DNA from: Shewanella acanthi
GTDB lineage: Bacteria; Pseudomonadota; Gammaproteobacteria; Enterobacterales; Shewanellaceae
Direction of reading: 5' to 3'
DNA length: 64,000 bases
NCBI RefSeq assembly: GCF_019457475.1
Contig: NZ_CP080413.1
Span: 3,844,001-3,908,000, forward strand
The notes beneath the pieces are model-generated. The model did no database searches. It was not told where the DNA came from and saw nothing but the letters and a program-made list of their open reading frames with translations. A program made the position numbers and the translations under genes. Within the stretch, counting starts at the first letter, position 1. Every line of letters starts with the position of its first letter. Positions 25,414-34,886 of this stretch are shown here, piece after piece.

Positions 25414-26111
25414 ATCGCCACCTCCCCGGATTTAGCCACAATACGAAACAGTTTTGGCCGTGTGCCCAGCTCTGCCTTCGCCCTTTGGGTAGGGTTGGCC
25501 TTAAGTAGCTGTACGATCTCAGAATCTGGGTCTTTTAAATTACCGAATACCAATGCTTTAGTTGGGCAGGCCGCAACACAGGCGGGCTGTTTGTCCGCCA
25601 CCAAGTTAGTCTCACGGCAAAAATCGCACTTATCGGCCGCGTGGGTAACGGGATTGATAAAGCGAATTTTGTAAGGACAAGCGGCAATGCAATATTGGCA
25701 GCCTACACATTTATCGCTATTTACCGACACGATTCCCGTTGCAGGATCGCTAAATGCCGCCCCAGTTGGGCACACATTCACACAGGGCGCATCCTCACAG
25801 TGCTGACAGGACTTGCGGCTAAAGTGATAAAACTGATTGGGATATTCCCCATAGGGGCCCGTACGCTCGATAGTTAATCGCGCAACGCCCTCGGGGACAT
25901 GATTGATTTCACGGCAGGCAGCTTCGCAGGCGCGGCAACCAATACATTTAGTCTCATCGTGAATAAGCGCATATTTCACGCTGGGCTGCACAGCCACCTG
26001 GCGAGCCGCCTTCTCGGTCGCCACCTTCTCGGTAGCCAATAGGGTCGCCCCAGATGCTCCCGCTAGGACTGCGCAGGCCGCCTTCAGAAAAGTTCTTTTT
26101 GACTTGTCCAT
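25410..26111 (-). CDS. nrfC: NrfC-like periplasmic iron-sulfur protein
   Basis: The 233-residue protein starts with a twin-arginine-like N-terminus (MDKSKRTFLKAACAVLAG), though only one Arg follows the Lys, so the motif is K-R rather than R-R. It then shows four cysteine clusters for [4Fe-4S] centres: CIGCRACEAAC, CQHCEDAPCVNVC, CVGCQYCIAAC and the CDFC...CVAAC pair. It should accept electrons from the quinol-oxidising NrfD-like subunit and pass them to the pentaheme cytochrome. Four bases separate it from the nrfB-like gene upstream. Confidence 0.9.
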   Translation of the reverse strand: MDKSKRTFLKAACAVLAGASGATLLATEKVATEKAARQVAVQPSVKYALIHDETKCIGCRACEAACREINHVPEGVARLTIERTGPYGEYPNQFYHFSRKSCQHCEDAPCVNVCPTGAAFSDPATGIVSVNSDKCVGCQYCIAACPYKIRFINPVTHAADKCDFCRETNLVADKQPACVAACPTKALVFGNLKDPDSEIVQLLKANPTQRAKAELGTRPKLFRIVAKSGEVAI

Positions 26112-26115
26112 AACC

Positions 26116-26622
26116 CTACTCCTGTTTTCCCGTATGGCAACGGCGACAAACGTCGCTTCGCGCCTTAAGGCTCAGATTTGCCATAGGTTCAGTTGGACTA
26201 TGTAGTTGGTGACAGGCTGCACAGGAAAGCTTGATAGCATGAACATTATGGGTCCACTCACGTTCGCCAAGTTTGGCGGGGGAATGGCATTTCAAACAGA
26301 CGTCCTGTTGCAGCGCAACGCTCGTAGGCGCTTTCTCACCAAATACCGTGAGGTTATTGTGCTTTTTAGGGTGTTCCCCCTGCTCACCGTGGCAGGTTGA
26401 ACAGCTCATTTTCATCGCATCCTGGCCATGATGCCCTAACATCTGGCCGTTACGCCTGTGACACTTGATGCAAGCATCACTATTGATTTGATATGTCGCC
26501 GTGGCGCTATCCTTTTCAGAACTGTCTGCTGCTGAACTAGCTGCAGCATAGGAAGCGCTAAAACTAATCAGACACGCCACAACAGCCAAGCGTAATGACC
26601 ACAGCCATTGTTGAGTAGACAT
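26116..26622 (-). CDS. nrfB: NrfB-like pentaheme cytochrome c
   Basis: The 168-residue protein has a signal peptide (VVACLISFSASYAAAS) and exactly five heme-binding CxxCH motifs: CIKCH, CSTCH, CLKCH, CAACH and CRRCH. That number and length match NrfB of E. coli, the periplasmic electron carrier to the nitrite reductase NrfA. GAGG lies before the start at 26622. The operon order is nrfB-nrfC-nrfD and no nrfA is nearby; in Shewanella, NrfA is expected elsewhere and can be fed by CymA. The final acceptor of this unit is therefore uncertain. Confidence 0.9.
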   Translation of the reverse strand: MSTQQWLWSLRLAVVACLISFSASYAAASSAADSSEKDSATATYQINSDACIKCHRRNGQMLGHHGQDAMKMSCSTCHGEQGEHPKKHNNLTVFGEKAPTSVALQQDVCLKCHSPAKLGEREWTHNVHAIKLSCAACHQLHSPTEPMANLSLKARSDVCRRCHTGKQE

Positions 26623-26655
26623 AATGAGTCCTCACATCAATGAACGAGAAAGTCA

Positions 26656-26677
26656 GGGTTCGGAAAACTCCGAACCC
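26656..26677. terminator. Perfect 9-bp stem-loop before the nrf-like operon
   Basis: GGGTTCGGA (26656-26664) and TCCGAACCC (26669-26677) are exact complements with a 4-base AAAC loop. On the minus strand it lies 12 bases after the stop of the gene at 26690-27163 and 33 bases before the nrfB-like start, with only short T-runs afterwards. It may terminate the upstream gene or partly separate it from nrf transcription. Confidence 0.6.
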
Positions 26678-26689
26678 AAACTGTAGTGG

Positions 26690-27163
26690 TCAAACGGCCA
26701 AGGCTAGCTTAAGGCTTTGCGGATCCCACTGTTTATGCTGATTCATTTCAACAAAACCCACGTTGAACTTGCTAAACAGTTTTTTCATAGGGGAGTTGCT
26801 TTGTTTACCAGAATCACTGATCACCAACTTCACGGCGGAGGAGTCATGGTCGACCAGCACATAATCGAGGCGGCATTCATGGTTTAATTCCGCATCATGC
26901 TGATCCATGTTAAATACGTTGTCGAGTGGCACGTTGACACAGACATCGTATTTTCCTTCTACAACCGTTTTTAGTGATTTAAAAAAGTTAAAACTTTCTT
27001 TATCGAATAACTCTGGCCTGAGTGTCATTTCATGATGAACGTCATCGTGATCTGCCCTAAAAAACTTAATACAGGTCATTACAAACATCACAAATACAAA
27101 TGGCACCGCTACGAATAGTACAAAGTACATAAACGCATAGCTGAGAATGACTGAAGTGATCAT
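26690..27163 (-). CDS. Membrane-anchored DUF2726-like protein
   Basis: The start is placed at 27163, where GGAGG lies seven bases upstream; an earlier TTG overlaps this site. The product is about 157 residues: one N-terminal membrane helix (SYAFMYFVLFVAVPFVFVMF) followed by a cytosolic domain. That domain fits the DUF2726 pattern, with ESFNFFKSLKTVVEG, then VNVPLDNVF, then LDYVLVD and VKLVISDSGK. DUF2726 is a distant relative of the restriction-endonuclease fold, and its catalytic status here is unclear. It lies upstream of the nrf-like operon on the same strand. Confidence 0.6.
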   Translation of the reverse strand: MITSVILSYAFMYFVLFVAVPFVFVMFVMTCIKFFRADHDDVHHEMTLRPELFDKESFNFFKSLKTVVEGKYDVCVNVPLDNVFNMDQHDAELNHECRLDYVLVDHDSSAVKLVISDSGKQSNSPMKKLFSKFNVGFVEMNQHKQWDPQSLKLALAV

Positions 27164-27536
27164 AATAGCCTCCAATAACTAGATTATATTTTTATTATTT
27201 CCTTTAAAGCGGATTAATTATTGTAGGGAAATGACAATATTTTTATGACATAGATCACACTTAAAATCTTTCACCATATAATAATCAATAAGTTAAAAAG
27301 AAGATCACATTCGTCGAAAATATAAATGTTAAATGCAAAAATAAGATATTGATAATTCAAAAAGTGAAATTCAAATAACTAAAAAACAATTAAATTAATT
27401 TAAAAAATTTGAAAACTGCAGATTTAATTTCTAAAATTTAACTCATAAATATGAATATAGCCGAATTAATTAAAATAATTAAAAACCAATAAAAATTAAC
27501 TCGCCAATATTCCGCCGTGTTTAAGGAATATAAAAA
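27164..27536. other. AT-rich divergent promoter region
   Basis: This 373-base gap between the divergent genes at 26690-27163 and 27537-28505 is much richer in A and T than its surroundings and has no open frame of note. It contains the CRP-like site at 27244-27259 and another TCACA half-site near 27306. I see no clear paired promoter elements. Confidence 0.5.
27244..27259. promoter_or_regulatory. CRP-like binding site
   Basis: TATGA-CATAGA-TCACA matches the CRP consensus TGTGA-N6-TCACA in nine of ten conserved positions. It lies about 85 bases upstream of the minus-strand gene and about 280 bases upstream of the LysR gene. In Shewanella CRP is known to activate anaerobic respiration genes, so control of this locus is plausible. 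The site is seen; binding is inference. Confidence 0.5.
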
Positions 27537-28505
27537 ATGCATATTAACGAGATGGACAACCTTGATATTTTAAGTTTAAAAATATTAGTCGCATTATATG
27601 AAAATAAATCAGCGACCTATGTTTCTAAAGCCCTAGATATTTCTGCGCCTAAAATTAGCCGTAGCCTAAAAAACCTAAGGGAAGTGTTTGGTGACGATCT
27701 CTTTATCCGCAAAAAATACGGCCTCTTCCCCAATGAATTCGCAACCCACCTCTACCCTATAGCCAAAGCGACAGTGGAGTGCTCCGCAAAATTTAACAAG
27801 GTCGTGGCGGCTAATGCCTGCCAAGTGAAATCCCATGTGGAAATCGCTGCCCCAGGACTCATCGCCTATGCCTTCCCAAAAGCATTGATGTATGCCATTA
27901 AAGAAGAGCAAAAACAGATGCATATCAATATTATGCCCTGGTCAGTGCACACCACTAAGGATATTGTGAATGGCGATGTCACCCTCGGGGTCTGTTGCAA
28001 CAAGAGTAAAGCCAATGTCGACGAATACGGCGATAAACTTACTACCATCACTCTGCAACCTATGGATAAACTGTACTTGATAGCCAGTTGCCATCACCCT
28101 ATTTTTAAAAGAGAAATCACCCTAGAAACCATTGCCGAATACCCCTATGTCAACACCGAGCTTGAAATGCCCAGCACTCGCCTGTGCCCCTTCCAGCAAT
28201 ACTGCCTCGAGCACGGGATAGCGCTGAATACCGAAATCACCATTACTAGCATTTCCAGCCTGTTTGAATACTTAAGCGAGAGCCAGAGTCTTTCGCTGCT
28301 TCCCTATAAAATTGTGTTTGAAATGGCAGCCGATATTGCCGAATTACATACCTGCCAACTCGCTCAAACTGAAGCCGAGCGACTCTATGCCAACACACAG
28401 GCACCAACCTTGTTTATTGTGCACAAAACGCCAACCTCACAACCCAATCCCGACCTCATTTGGATTGAAGATAAGATTAAGCAGGTAGTCGATAGGATAA
28501 TGTAA
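27537..28505 (+). CDS. LysR-family transcriptional regulator
   Basis: The 322-residue protein has a typical LysR DNA-binding region (about 5-65), with NKSATYVSKALDISAPKISRSL and LREVFGDDLFIRK, and a longer effector-binding domain. The effector part is unusual in having several cysteines (CCNKSK, CLEHG, CPFQQYC). The start at 27537 follows AAGGAATATAAAAA. It is divergent from the membrane-anchored DUF2726-like gene and upstream of menD. Its targets are unknown; the neighbouring nrf-like operon is a candidate by position only. Confidence 0.85.
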   Translation: MHINEMDNLDILSLKILVALYENKSATYVSKALDISAPKISRSLKNLREVFGDDLFIRKKYGLFPNEFATHLYPIAKATVECSAKFNKVVAANACQVKSHVEIAAPGLIAYAFPKALMYAIKEEQKQMHINIMPWSVHTTKDIVNGDVTLGVCCNKSKANVDEYGDKLTTITLQPMDKLYLIASCHHPIFKREITLETIAEYPYVNTELEMPSTRLCPFQQYCLEHGIALNTEITITSISSLFEYLSESQSLSLLPYKIVFEMAADIAELHTCQLAQTEAERLYANTQAPTLFIVHKTPTSQPNPDLIWIEDKIKQVVDRIM

Positions 28506-28527
28506 CGAGCCTTAGGTTAGGCCCTAG

Positions 28528-28555
28528 GCGACTCAAGGGATTAGACCTTAGTCGC
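28528..28555 (+). terminator. Weak stem-loop after the LysR gene
   Basis: GCGACT (28528-28533) pairs with AGTCGC (28550-28555), and AAGG (28535-28538) with CCTT (28546-28549), with one bulge. No T-run follows. It lies 23 bases after the stop codon and 89 bases before the menD start. Confidence 0.4.
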
Positions 28556-28643
28556 TTAAGCCATGAGTTTTGTTAAGCGAGGCATACATCTTACGCCGCA
28601 AACACGTTACACTAAGCTCATCATTATCCTAATAGATCTCACT

Positions 28644-30365
28644 ATGCGGACAGAAAATACCGCCACGCTTAATTTGATGTGGGGCGCATTGATTCTGGAG
28701 GAATTAGCGCGTCTGGGAGTGCAACATATCTGTATGGCACCGGGGTCACGCTCGACGCCCCTCACGCTGGCTGCGGCCAAACAATCCAAGCTTAAACGTC
28801 ACCTACATTTCGATGAGCGTGGATTGGGTTTTATGGCCCTTGGACTTGCCAAGGCAAGCTGCGCGCCCGTCGCAATTATTACCACCTCGGGGACGGCTGT
28901 CGCTAACTTGTATCCCGCCATTGTTGAAGCTTGGCTGACCCATGTACCGCTGATTGTATTAAGTGGCGATCGCCCGCCTGAGCTCCTCGGCTGTGGGGCA
29001 AACCAAGCCATAGTACAGCCCGCCATTTTTGCGAACTACGCAAGACAAGTAAATCTGCCAACGCCGGATCTGCACATTGCGCCGCAAACCTTGCTCACGA
29101 CCATTGATGAAGCGATTGCGAATCAAACTCGCCCTGTGCATTTCAACTGCATGTACCGCGAGCCGCTTTATCCGAGTGAGCTAGATGGCGATATTCTCGA
29201 TTTCGATTCGACCTACTTAAAACCGCTACAAAGCTGGCTACAGTTAGCACGTCCCTACACACAATACGGTGAGTATGCCCAGCTAAGCTCGCCTAGTGAC
29301 GATGCCATCATGCGTTTCGTCCACGGCAAGGGGGTGATTGTCGCGGGCACTTTGAGCCCAGAGCAGGATCCACAGCAGCTGATTGCCCTGTCGCAAAAAA
29401 TCGGCTGGCCGCTGCTGACCGATGCTCAGTCGCAGCTACGCCAACATCCCGCAGCCATTGGCAATATCGACCAACTGCTGCAACACCCTAAGGCGCGCAA
29501 TCTATTGCAAGAAGCCGACCGTGTGTTGGTCTTTGGTGGCCGCTTGCTCTCAAAGCGCTTGATTAGCTACCTTGCCGAGCAAAACTGGCACAGCTACTGG
29601 CAGGTGCTACCTGAGCAGGACAGACTCGACCCAAGCCATAGCGCTAAGCACATTTGGCACGCAAAAGCGGGACAATTTGCGAACCTCAATTGGTTCCGCT
29701 CATCGTCGGCAAACTGGGCCAATACCCTAGTCAGCTACAACGAAGAATTACACCAGCTGTTTACTCGCAATATCGATCAGGGTGAATTTGGCGAAGCTCA
29801 GGTCATTCGCGCTATCGCAAACACACGCCCAGCAGAGCAACAGTTGTTTATCGGTAACAGCCTGCCAGTGCGTTTATACGATATGTATGCGCCCGTGAGT
29901 TGCTGCACCGCAACCACCTACACCAACCGCGGCGCATCGGGTATCGATGGTTTACTGGCAACCGCCTGCGGTATTGCTGCCCATCAGGGAAAACCGACCA
30001 CTCTGATCATTGGCGACCTGTCCCAATTGCACGACTTAAACTCCTTGGCCATTGCCAGAACGATAAAGAGTCCGCTAGTGATCGTGATCCTCAATAATGA
30101 CGGTGGCAATATTTTCAATCTGCTGCCAGTGCCAAATGAAGAGGTGCGCAGCAATTACTACCGTTTAAGTCATGGTTTAGAATTTGGCTATGCCGCAGCC
30201 ATGTTTAATCTGCCTTACAATCAAGTGGATAATTTAGCTGACTTCCAAACCAGTTATCACGAAGCACTGGATTACCAAGGCGCATCGGTGATCGAAGTGA
30301 CGGTTAGCCAGCACCAAGCCAGCAATCAAATCGCCGCGCTTAATCTGTGGGTGAGACAAAGCTAA
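28644..30365 (+). CDS. menD: 2-succinyl-5-enolpyruvyl-6-hydroxy-3-cyclohexene-1-carboxylate synthase
   Basis: The product is about 573 residues, the usual MenD length. It is a thiamine-diphosphate enzyme that adds 2-oxoglutarate-derived succinic semialdehyde to isochorismate in menaquinone synthesis. Seen motifs are [13 protein letters not shown] near the N-terminus, [16 protein letters not shown], and the cofactor-binding [12 protein letters not shown] followed by NNDGGNIF. The start is placed at 28644, where the conserved [10 protein letters not shown] begins; a frame to 28563 gives an extension with no homology I recognise. The menH start codon overlaps its stop codon by one base. No strong ribosome binding site is seen before 28644. 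Confidence 0.96.
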   Translation: MRTENTATLNLMWGALILEELARLGVQHICMAPGSRSTPLTLAAAKQSKLKRHLHFDERGLGFMALGLAKASCAPVAIITTSGTAVANLYPAIVEAWLTHVPLIVLSGDRPPELLGCGANQAIVQPAIFANYARQVNLPTPDLHIAPQTLLTTIDEAIANQTRPVHFNCMYREPLYPSELDGDILDFDSTYLKPLQSWLQLARPYTQYGEYAQLSSPSDDAIMRFVHGKGVIVAGTLSPEQDPQQLIALSQKIGWPLLTDAQSQLRQHPAAIGNIDQLLQHPKARNLLQEADRVLVFGGRLLSKRLISYLAEQNWHSYWQVLPEQDRLDPSHSAKHIWHAKAGQFANLNWFRSSSANWANTLVSYNEELHQLFTRNIDQGEFGEAQVIRAIANTRPAEQQLFIGNSLPVRLYDMYAPVSCCTATTYTNRGASGIDGLLATACGIAAHQGKPTTLIIGDLSQLHDLNSLAIARTIKSPLVIVILNNDGGNIFNLLPVPNEEVRSNYYRLSHGLEFGYAAAMFNLPYNQVDNLADFQTSYHEALDYQGASVIEVTVSQHQASNQIAALNLWVRQS

Positions 30366-31150
30366 TGCCCTCCTTGGCCCGTTTTGGGGAAACCTCGCTG
30401 CCACCTTTAGTCCTACTGCATGGCTTTTTGGGGACTAAGGCCGATTGGCAGCCACTGCTCCCCAAACTGAGCCAAGCCTTTCACTGCATCTGCATCGATC
30501 TCCCCGGACACGGCGACAACCAGTGCGAGTTAACATCCCTTGAGTTAGATGGCTTTGCGTTCTGCGTGAATAACATAATTGACCGCCTCGACTGCTTGGG
30601 CGTAAAGCAATTTCACCTCTTCGGTTATTCCCTCGGGGGACGAATTGCACTGCACCTTGCTAAAGCTCATCCCGAGCGTTTGTTAAGTCTGGTGTTGGAA
30701 TCCTGCCACCCAGGGATGCTAGAGAGTGAAGAAAAATCACAACGCAGTAAAAACGATGCGCTCTGGGCGGATAGGCTGTTAAGCCTTACTAGCAAGGATT
30801 TTTTAAACCTCTGGTATCAACAGGGGGTTTTTGCGGATTTATCAAAAGTTGAGCGTAAGCAGCTAATAACTAAGCGCGCTGCGGACTTAGACTTACACCC
30901 TAAGCACTGCCTTAAGGCTATCTATATTTCCACATCGCTCGCGCTTCAGGCATCACTTTGGCATGTCCCCACTGAACTCAATTGCAACTGTTACTACTTT
31001 ACCGGCAGTCAGGATGCAAAATTTCAAGCCATTGCCGCGTTATGGCAGGCACAAGCGCCCATCATAGTGGAGCACATCGAGAATGCGGGGCACAATATTC
31101 ACCAAGCGAACCCCGAGGCGTTAATCGAGCGTCTAACAACCCTGATTTAA
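30365..31150 (+). CDS. menH: 2-succinyl-6-hydroxy-2,4-cyclohexadiene-1-carboxylate synthase
   Basis: An alpha/beta hydrolase of about 261 residues. The Ser nucleophile sits in LFGYSLGGR, the His in NAGHNIH, and an Asp in SQDAKF, forming the expected triad. LLHGFLGTKADW near the N-terminus is the oxyanion-hole region. MenH removes pyruvate from the MenD product. The start ATG at 30365 shares one base with the menD stop (TAATG), which indicates coupled translation. Shewanella carries menD-menH-menC-menE in one row here. Confidence 0.92.
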   Translation: MPSLARFGETSLPPLVLLHGFLGTKADWQPLLPKLSQAFHCICIDLPGHGDNQCELTSLELDGFAFCVNNIIDRLDCLGVKQFHLFGYSLGGRIALHLAKAHPERLLSLVLESCHPGMLESEEKSQRSKNDALWADRLLSLTSKDFLNLWYQQGVFADLSKVERKQLITKRAADLDLHPKHCLKAIYISTSLALQASLWHVPTELNCNCYYFTGSQDAKFQAIAALWQAQAPIIVEHIENAGHNIHQANPEALIERLTTLI

Positions 31151-31176
31151 ATTAAAGATAATTTGGATTTGAACCT

Positions 31177-32286
31177 ATGATCTTACTTTCGCTAAAGCTC
31201 TATCTGTACCAAGTGCCACTCAATGTGTCACTCCCCGTTGGCAAACAGCGAATTGATAAGCGTCACGGATTGGTGTTACATGCCGTGGTGGGTTCTAGCA
31301 CTAACACTGGCGCGGAATCTTATTCACAAACCCATTCCCAAACCAATGGTCAAACCAAAGAAGCCTGGGTCGACATCGCGCCCTTAAGTGGTCTTGATAT
31401 CGATGACCAACCCATAAGCGGTTTTAGCCGCGAAAGTCTATTAGAAGTGCAGCAAACCTTAACCGAGATGCTGCCCAAACTTTGCGGCCAATCGATAGAT
31501 ATTCTGCTGCAACAGGCCGAAGCGGTGAACTACCCTTCACTAGCATTTGGATTGAGCTTGTTGCATGCAAAGCTTGCAGGGAAACTTGATGGCGTTCGCT
31601 CCATCAGTGCCACAGTGCCGTTAATCTATCAGCCGGTAATCGAATCTGGGGATGCGCCAGCAAGCCAGCTCGAAGACAAAGTGGCTAGCCTTGGCAATGA
31701 GGTTCGCTCAGTAAAGGTGAAAGTCGCGCAAACCTCGATGGAAGATGAACTGCGCCTTATCTATGGCATTCTTAAGGTTCGCCCAGATCTAAAACTGCGC
31801 CTCGACGCTAATCGCGGTTTTAGCTTCGATGAAGCCATGGAATTTGCCGCCTGCTTGCCCATGGAATCCATTGAATATATCGAGGAGCCTTGTCAGCATC
31901 CAAAGGATAATAGCGCCCTATTCCAAGCCCTTAACATTCCCTTCGCCTTAGATGAATCACTTAACGATAGCGGCTACCATTTTGCGATGCACGAAGGGTT
32001 GACCGCGCTTATCATCAAACCCATGTTACTCGGCAGCATCGAAAAGCTTCAAAATCTTATCGATACCGCGCAGCAGTTTGGGGTGCGCTGTATCTTAAGC
32101 TCCAGCCTTGAAAGCAGCTTAGGACTCAGTGATCTAGCGAGTCTCGCCGCCATACTCACCCCAGATGAAATCCCAGGACTCGATACCCTTAGCGCATTTA
32201 GTCAGGATGTGTTAGTCCCATCAGGCAAGAGCCAATGTTTGGGATTTGAGCAGCTTGAACTTATTGCAAGTGCGCAGCAGGAATAG
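31177..32286 (+). CDS. menC: o-Succinylbenzoate synthase
   Basis: The 369-residue enolase-superfamily enzyme dehydrates the MenH product to o-succinylbenzoate. The catalytic and metal residues are visible: the KVKV lysine pair, the LDAN aspartate, EEP glutamate, the LDES aspartate, and the IIKPM lysine. Compared with short MenC proteins it has a Gln/Ser/Thr-rich insert (about 40-62, with SYSQTHSQTNGQT) in the N-terminal capping domain. It lies 26 bases after menH and 4 bases before menE. Confidence 0.93.
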   Translation: MILLSLKLYLYQVPLNVSLPVGKQRIDKRHGLVLHAVVGSSTNTGAESYSQTHSQTNGQTKEAWVDIAPLSGLDIDDQPISGFSRESLLEVQQTLTEMLPKLCGQSIDILLQQAEAVNYPSLAFGLSLLHAKLAGKLDGVRSISATVPLIYQPVIESGDAPASQLEDKVASLGNEVRSVKVKVAQTSMEDELRLIYGILKVRPDLKLRLDANRGFSFDEAMEFAACLPMESIEYIEEPCQHPKDNSALFQALNIPFALDESLNDSGYHFAMHEGLTALIIKPMLLGSIEKLQNLIDTAQQFGVRCILSSSLESSLGLSDLASLAAILTPDEIPGLDTLSAFSQDVLVPSGKSQCLGFEQLELIASAQQE

Positions 32287-32290
32287 CACT

Positions 32291-33700
32291 ATGACGGAGC
32301 TCAAGGCGTGCATGGTTTCACCAATTCATAGTGCCGCCGTATTAAGTTCTGAGCGTGTCGCCATCAAACTGCCCGATGAGCAGATTAGCTATAAAGATCT
32401 CAGCCAACGAGTGATGGCGCTTAGCAAACAGCTCACGGATTTGGGTGTTAATGAGGGCGAGCCACTCGCCTGTATCAGTAGCAATAATCTGGAGATGATT
32501 TGCCTCTACTGGGCCTGTATTGAGATTGGCGCCATCTTCTTTCCGATCTCACCACGTTTTCCGCAAGCGCAGATTCAAAGCCTCATCGACAGCCATAATA
32601 TCCGTTATTTATGGAGTGATTCAGCGATAGCGCCTGGGCAATCGCAAGCCTTAAAGCTTAACTTTGCGGGCAGCGTTGTCGACACTCCCAAACCGCTCGA
32701 TATCAATCGCCCTGCCAATGTGATTTTAACTTCGGGGTCGAGCGGCACACCAAAGGCGGCGGTGCATAGCCTGAGCAACCATATCGCCAATGCTGAAGGC
32801 TCCTTGAGTACCATTGACTTAGAGGAAGGCGATAGCTGGCTGCTGTCGCTGCCGCTGTTCCATATCGGCGGTTTAGCCATTCTTAACCGCTGCGCCCTAA
32901 AAGGGGCGACCGTGGTGATACCGCATCCAGAAAGGTCACTCACCGTGCAAATTGAGCAGGATAAGCTAACACACATATCCCTCGTTCCTGCCCAATTAGC
33001 ACCGATACTCGCCGCGCCAGATGCCAATCTTCACAGCATAAAAGCGCTACTGCTTGGCGGTGGCGCCATTTCTGTCGATTTACTCACGGAGCTTAAACAT
33101 CGCAATATCGCCTGCTTTACCAGCTATGGCATGACGGAGATGGGCTCGCAAATCACCACTGGGCCAGCACTTGCCGATGGCAGCAGCGGTAAGTTACTCC
33201 CTAATCGTGAGTTGAAGATTATCGATGGGGTAATTTGGGTGCGCGGCGAAACCCTGTTTATGGGGTATCTGAGCCACGATGGCATTCACAAAGAGTTAGA
33301 TAACGATGGCTGGTTTTACACTAAGGATAGAGGCGAGTGGGATGCCAATGGCAATCTTAAAATCCTAGGCCGCGTCGATAACATGTTTATCTCTGGCGGC
33401 GAAAATGTGCAGCCAGAGGAGATTGAAGCTGCGCTTAAGCAGCATCCGCAAATTAATGAGGCCATTGTCTTCGCCGAACCCGATAGTCGTTTCGGTTATT
33501 TGCCAGCCGCCATTGTCCGAGGGGACATTGTTAAGCAACTCGCAGAAAAGACTGCTGAGCTCGATGATTACCTCTCGGACAAAATTGCCCGTTTTAAGCG
33601 CCCACGGCATTATTATGCTTGGCCAGAGAGTGCCACTCAAACAGGGCTTAAAATCAATCGCAGCACCATTATTGAAGCGATGAAAGCTGCCAAGACTTAG
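32291..33700 (+). CDS. menE: o-Succinylbenzoate-CoA ligase
   Basis: An ANL-superfamily adenylating enzyme of about 469 residues. The AMP-binding loop LTSGSSGTPKAA, the YGMTEMGSQ motif, the YTKDRGEW hinge region and the late GRVDNMFISGGENVQPEE are all present. It makes the CoA thioester of o-succinylbenzoate for MenB. The start at 32291 is four bases after menC stops; an earlier in-frame start overlaps menC and is less likely. It ends the men cluster before a strong terminator. MenB and MenF are not in this window. Confidence 0.94.
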   Translation: MTELKACMVSPIHSAAVLSSERVAIKLPDEQISYKDLSQRVMALSKQLTDLGVNEGEPLACISSNNLEMICLYWACIEIGAIFFPISPRFPQAQIQSLIDSHNIRYLWSDSAIAPGQSQALKLNFAGSVVDTPKPLDINRPANVILTSGSSGTPKAAVHSLSNHIANAEGSLSTIDLEEGDSWLLSLPLFHIGGLAILNRCALKGATVVIPHPERSLTVQIEQDKLTHISLVPAQLAPILAAPDANLHSIKALLLGGGAISVDLLTELKHRNIACFTSYGMTEMGSQITTGPALADGSSGKLLPNRELKIIDGVIWVRGETLFMGYLSHDGIHKELDNDGWFYTKDRGEWDANGNLKILGRVDNMFISGGENVQPEEIEAALKQHPQINEAIVFAEPDSRFGYLPAAIVRGDIVKQLAEKTAELDDYLSDKIARFKRPRHYYAWPESATQTGLKINRSTIIEAMKAAKT

Positions 33701-33752
33701 ATAACAATATGCCTGAAATCACTCAAACCAATCCTTAAATCCTAGCCATAAA

Positions 33753-33774
33753 AAAACCTGCCGCAGCAGGTTTT
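33753..33774. terminator. Bidirectional terminator between menE and rpoH
   Basis: AAAACCTGC (33753-33761) pairs with GCAGGTTTT (33766-33774), a 9-bp stem with a 4-base loop. The A-run before it and T-run after it allow use on both strands. It lies 52 bases after menE and 25 bases after the rpoH stop. Confidence 0.9.
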
Positions 33775-33799
33775 CGTCTTTATCACTTGAGCACACCGC

Positions 33800-34657
33800 T
33801 TAAGCTTCCATACAGGCCTTAAGCTTATTCATCGCGTTCTTTTCTAACTGGCGAATACGCTCAGCGGATACTTGATAGGTCTCTGCTAATTCCTGCAGCG
33901 TCGTCTTATCATCATCTAACCAACGGGCGCGCAAAATGTGCTGGCTACGCTCGTCTAAGGTTTTGATTGCTGATAATAAACGGCCTTGGGCATTGGATTC
34001 CCAGTTATCGTTTTCGATGTTTTCAGCTAAGTCGGATGAATGGTCTTCTAGGTAATGTACAGGAGCAAAATCTTGCTCATCATCGTTATCGCTACTGAGA
34101 TCGAATGATGGATCCTGCGCCGCCATACGTGACTCCATTTCGGTCACATCGGCCTTAGATACGCCTAGGTTTTCGGCCACCATTGCCACTTCATCATCGC
34201 TGAACCAGCCCAGACGAGTCTTAGCTTTACGGATATTAAAGAACAACTTACGCTGCGCTTTAGTGGTAGCCACTTTAACTATGCGCCAGTTTTTCAGCAC
34301 ATATTCATGAATTTCGGCTTTGATCCAGTGTACCGCGAAGGACACTAGACGCACGCCCACATCGGGATCGAAGCGTTTAACCGCTTTCATCAGACCGATA
34401 TTACCTTCTTGGATAAGGTCAGCCTGTGGTAGGCCGTAACCTGAGTAGCCCTTAGCAACGTGCACAACAAAACGCAGGTGCGACATAATCAGTTGCTTCG
34501 CAGCCTGCAGATCACCCGTTTCCTGCAAACGTTTGGCTAACTCATACTCAGTCTCAGCGTCCAGCATGGTAATGCTAGTCACTGAATGGATATAAGCCTC
34601 TAAACTACTGCTACCTTGCGGGACAGTGAGTGCCATTGATTGCGTTTGAAAGGTCAT
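33800..34657 (-). CDS. rpoH: RNA polymerase sigma-32 (heat shock) factor
   Basis: The product is 285 residues, the usual RpoH size, and the start at 34657 follows AGGAGCGCGA. Region 2 shows [19 protein letters not shown] and [18 protein letters not shown]. The [12 protein letters not shown] segment just after it is the sigma-32 hallmark (RpoH box). Region 4 ends in [19 protein letters not shown]. It directs transcription of chaperone and protease genes. The adjacent 229-base upstream region (34658-34886) should hold its promoters and 5' RNA structure; I cannot assign them. Downstream of ftsX on the same strand, as in E. coli. Confidence 0.97.
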   Translation of the reverse strand: MTFQTQSMALTVPQGSSSLEAYIHSVTSITMLDAETEYELAKRLQETGDLQAAKQLIMSHLRFVVHVAKGYSGYGLPQADLIQEGNIGLMKAVKRFDPDVGVRLVSFAVHWIKAEIHEYVLKNWRIVKVATTKAQRKLFFNIRKAKTRLGWFSDDEVAMVAENLGVSKADVTEMESRMAAQDPSFDLSSDNDDEQDFAPVHYLEDHSSDLAENIENDNWESNAQGRLLSAIKTLDERSQHILRARWLDDDKTTLQELAETYQVSAERIRQLEKNAMNKLKACMEA

Positions 34658-34886
34658 TCGCGCTCCTACTTTCTTACTACTACTTATCAAATATAAGTCG
34701 ATTTTACCCTTGAAGCGTTTTTAGTGTTCAAGGTTAGGCAGACGACTATCGGCTAAATGACAGAGTATGTCAACCTTAGCCCGCCGTGTGAGTTAGTTTT
34801 AACCCCGTTGAATAGACATTACAAGTGAACAAAAGTTCATCGTGTAAAACTAATATTCGTTAACCCTAAAGTTAACTCTTTATTGC

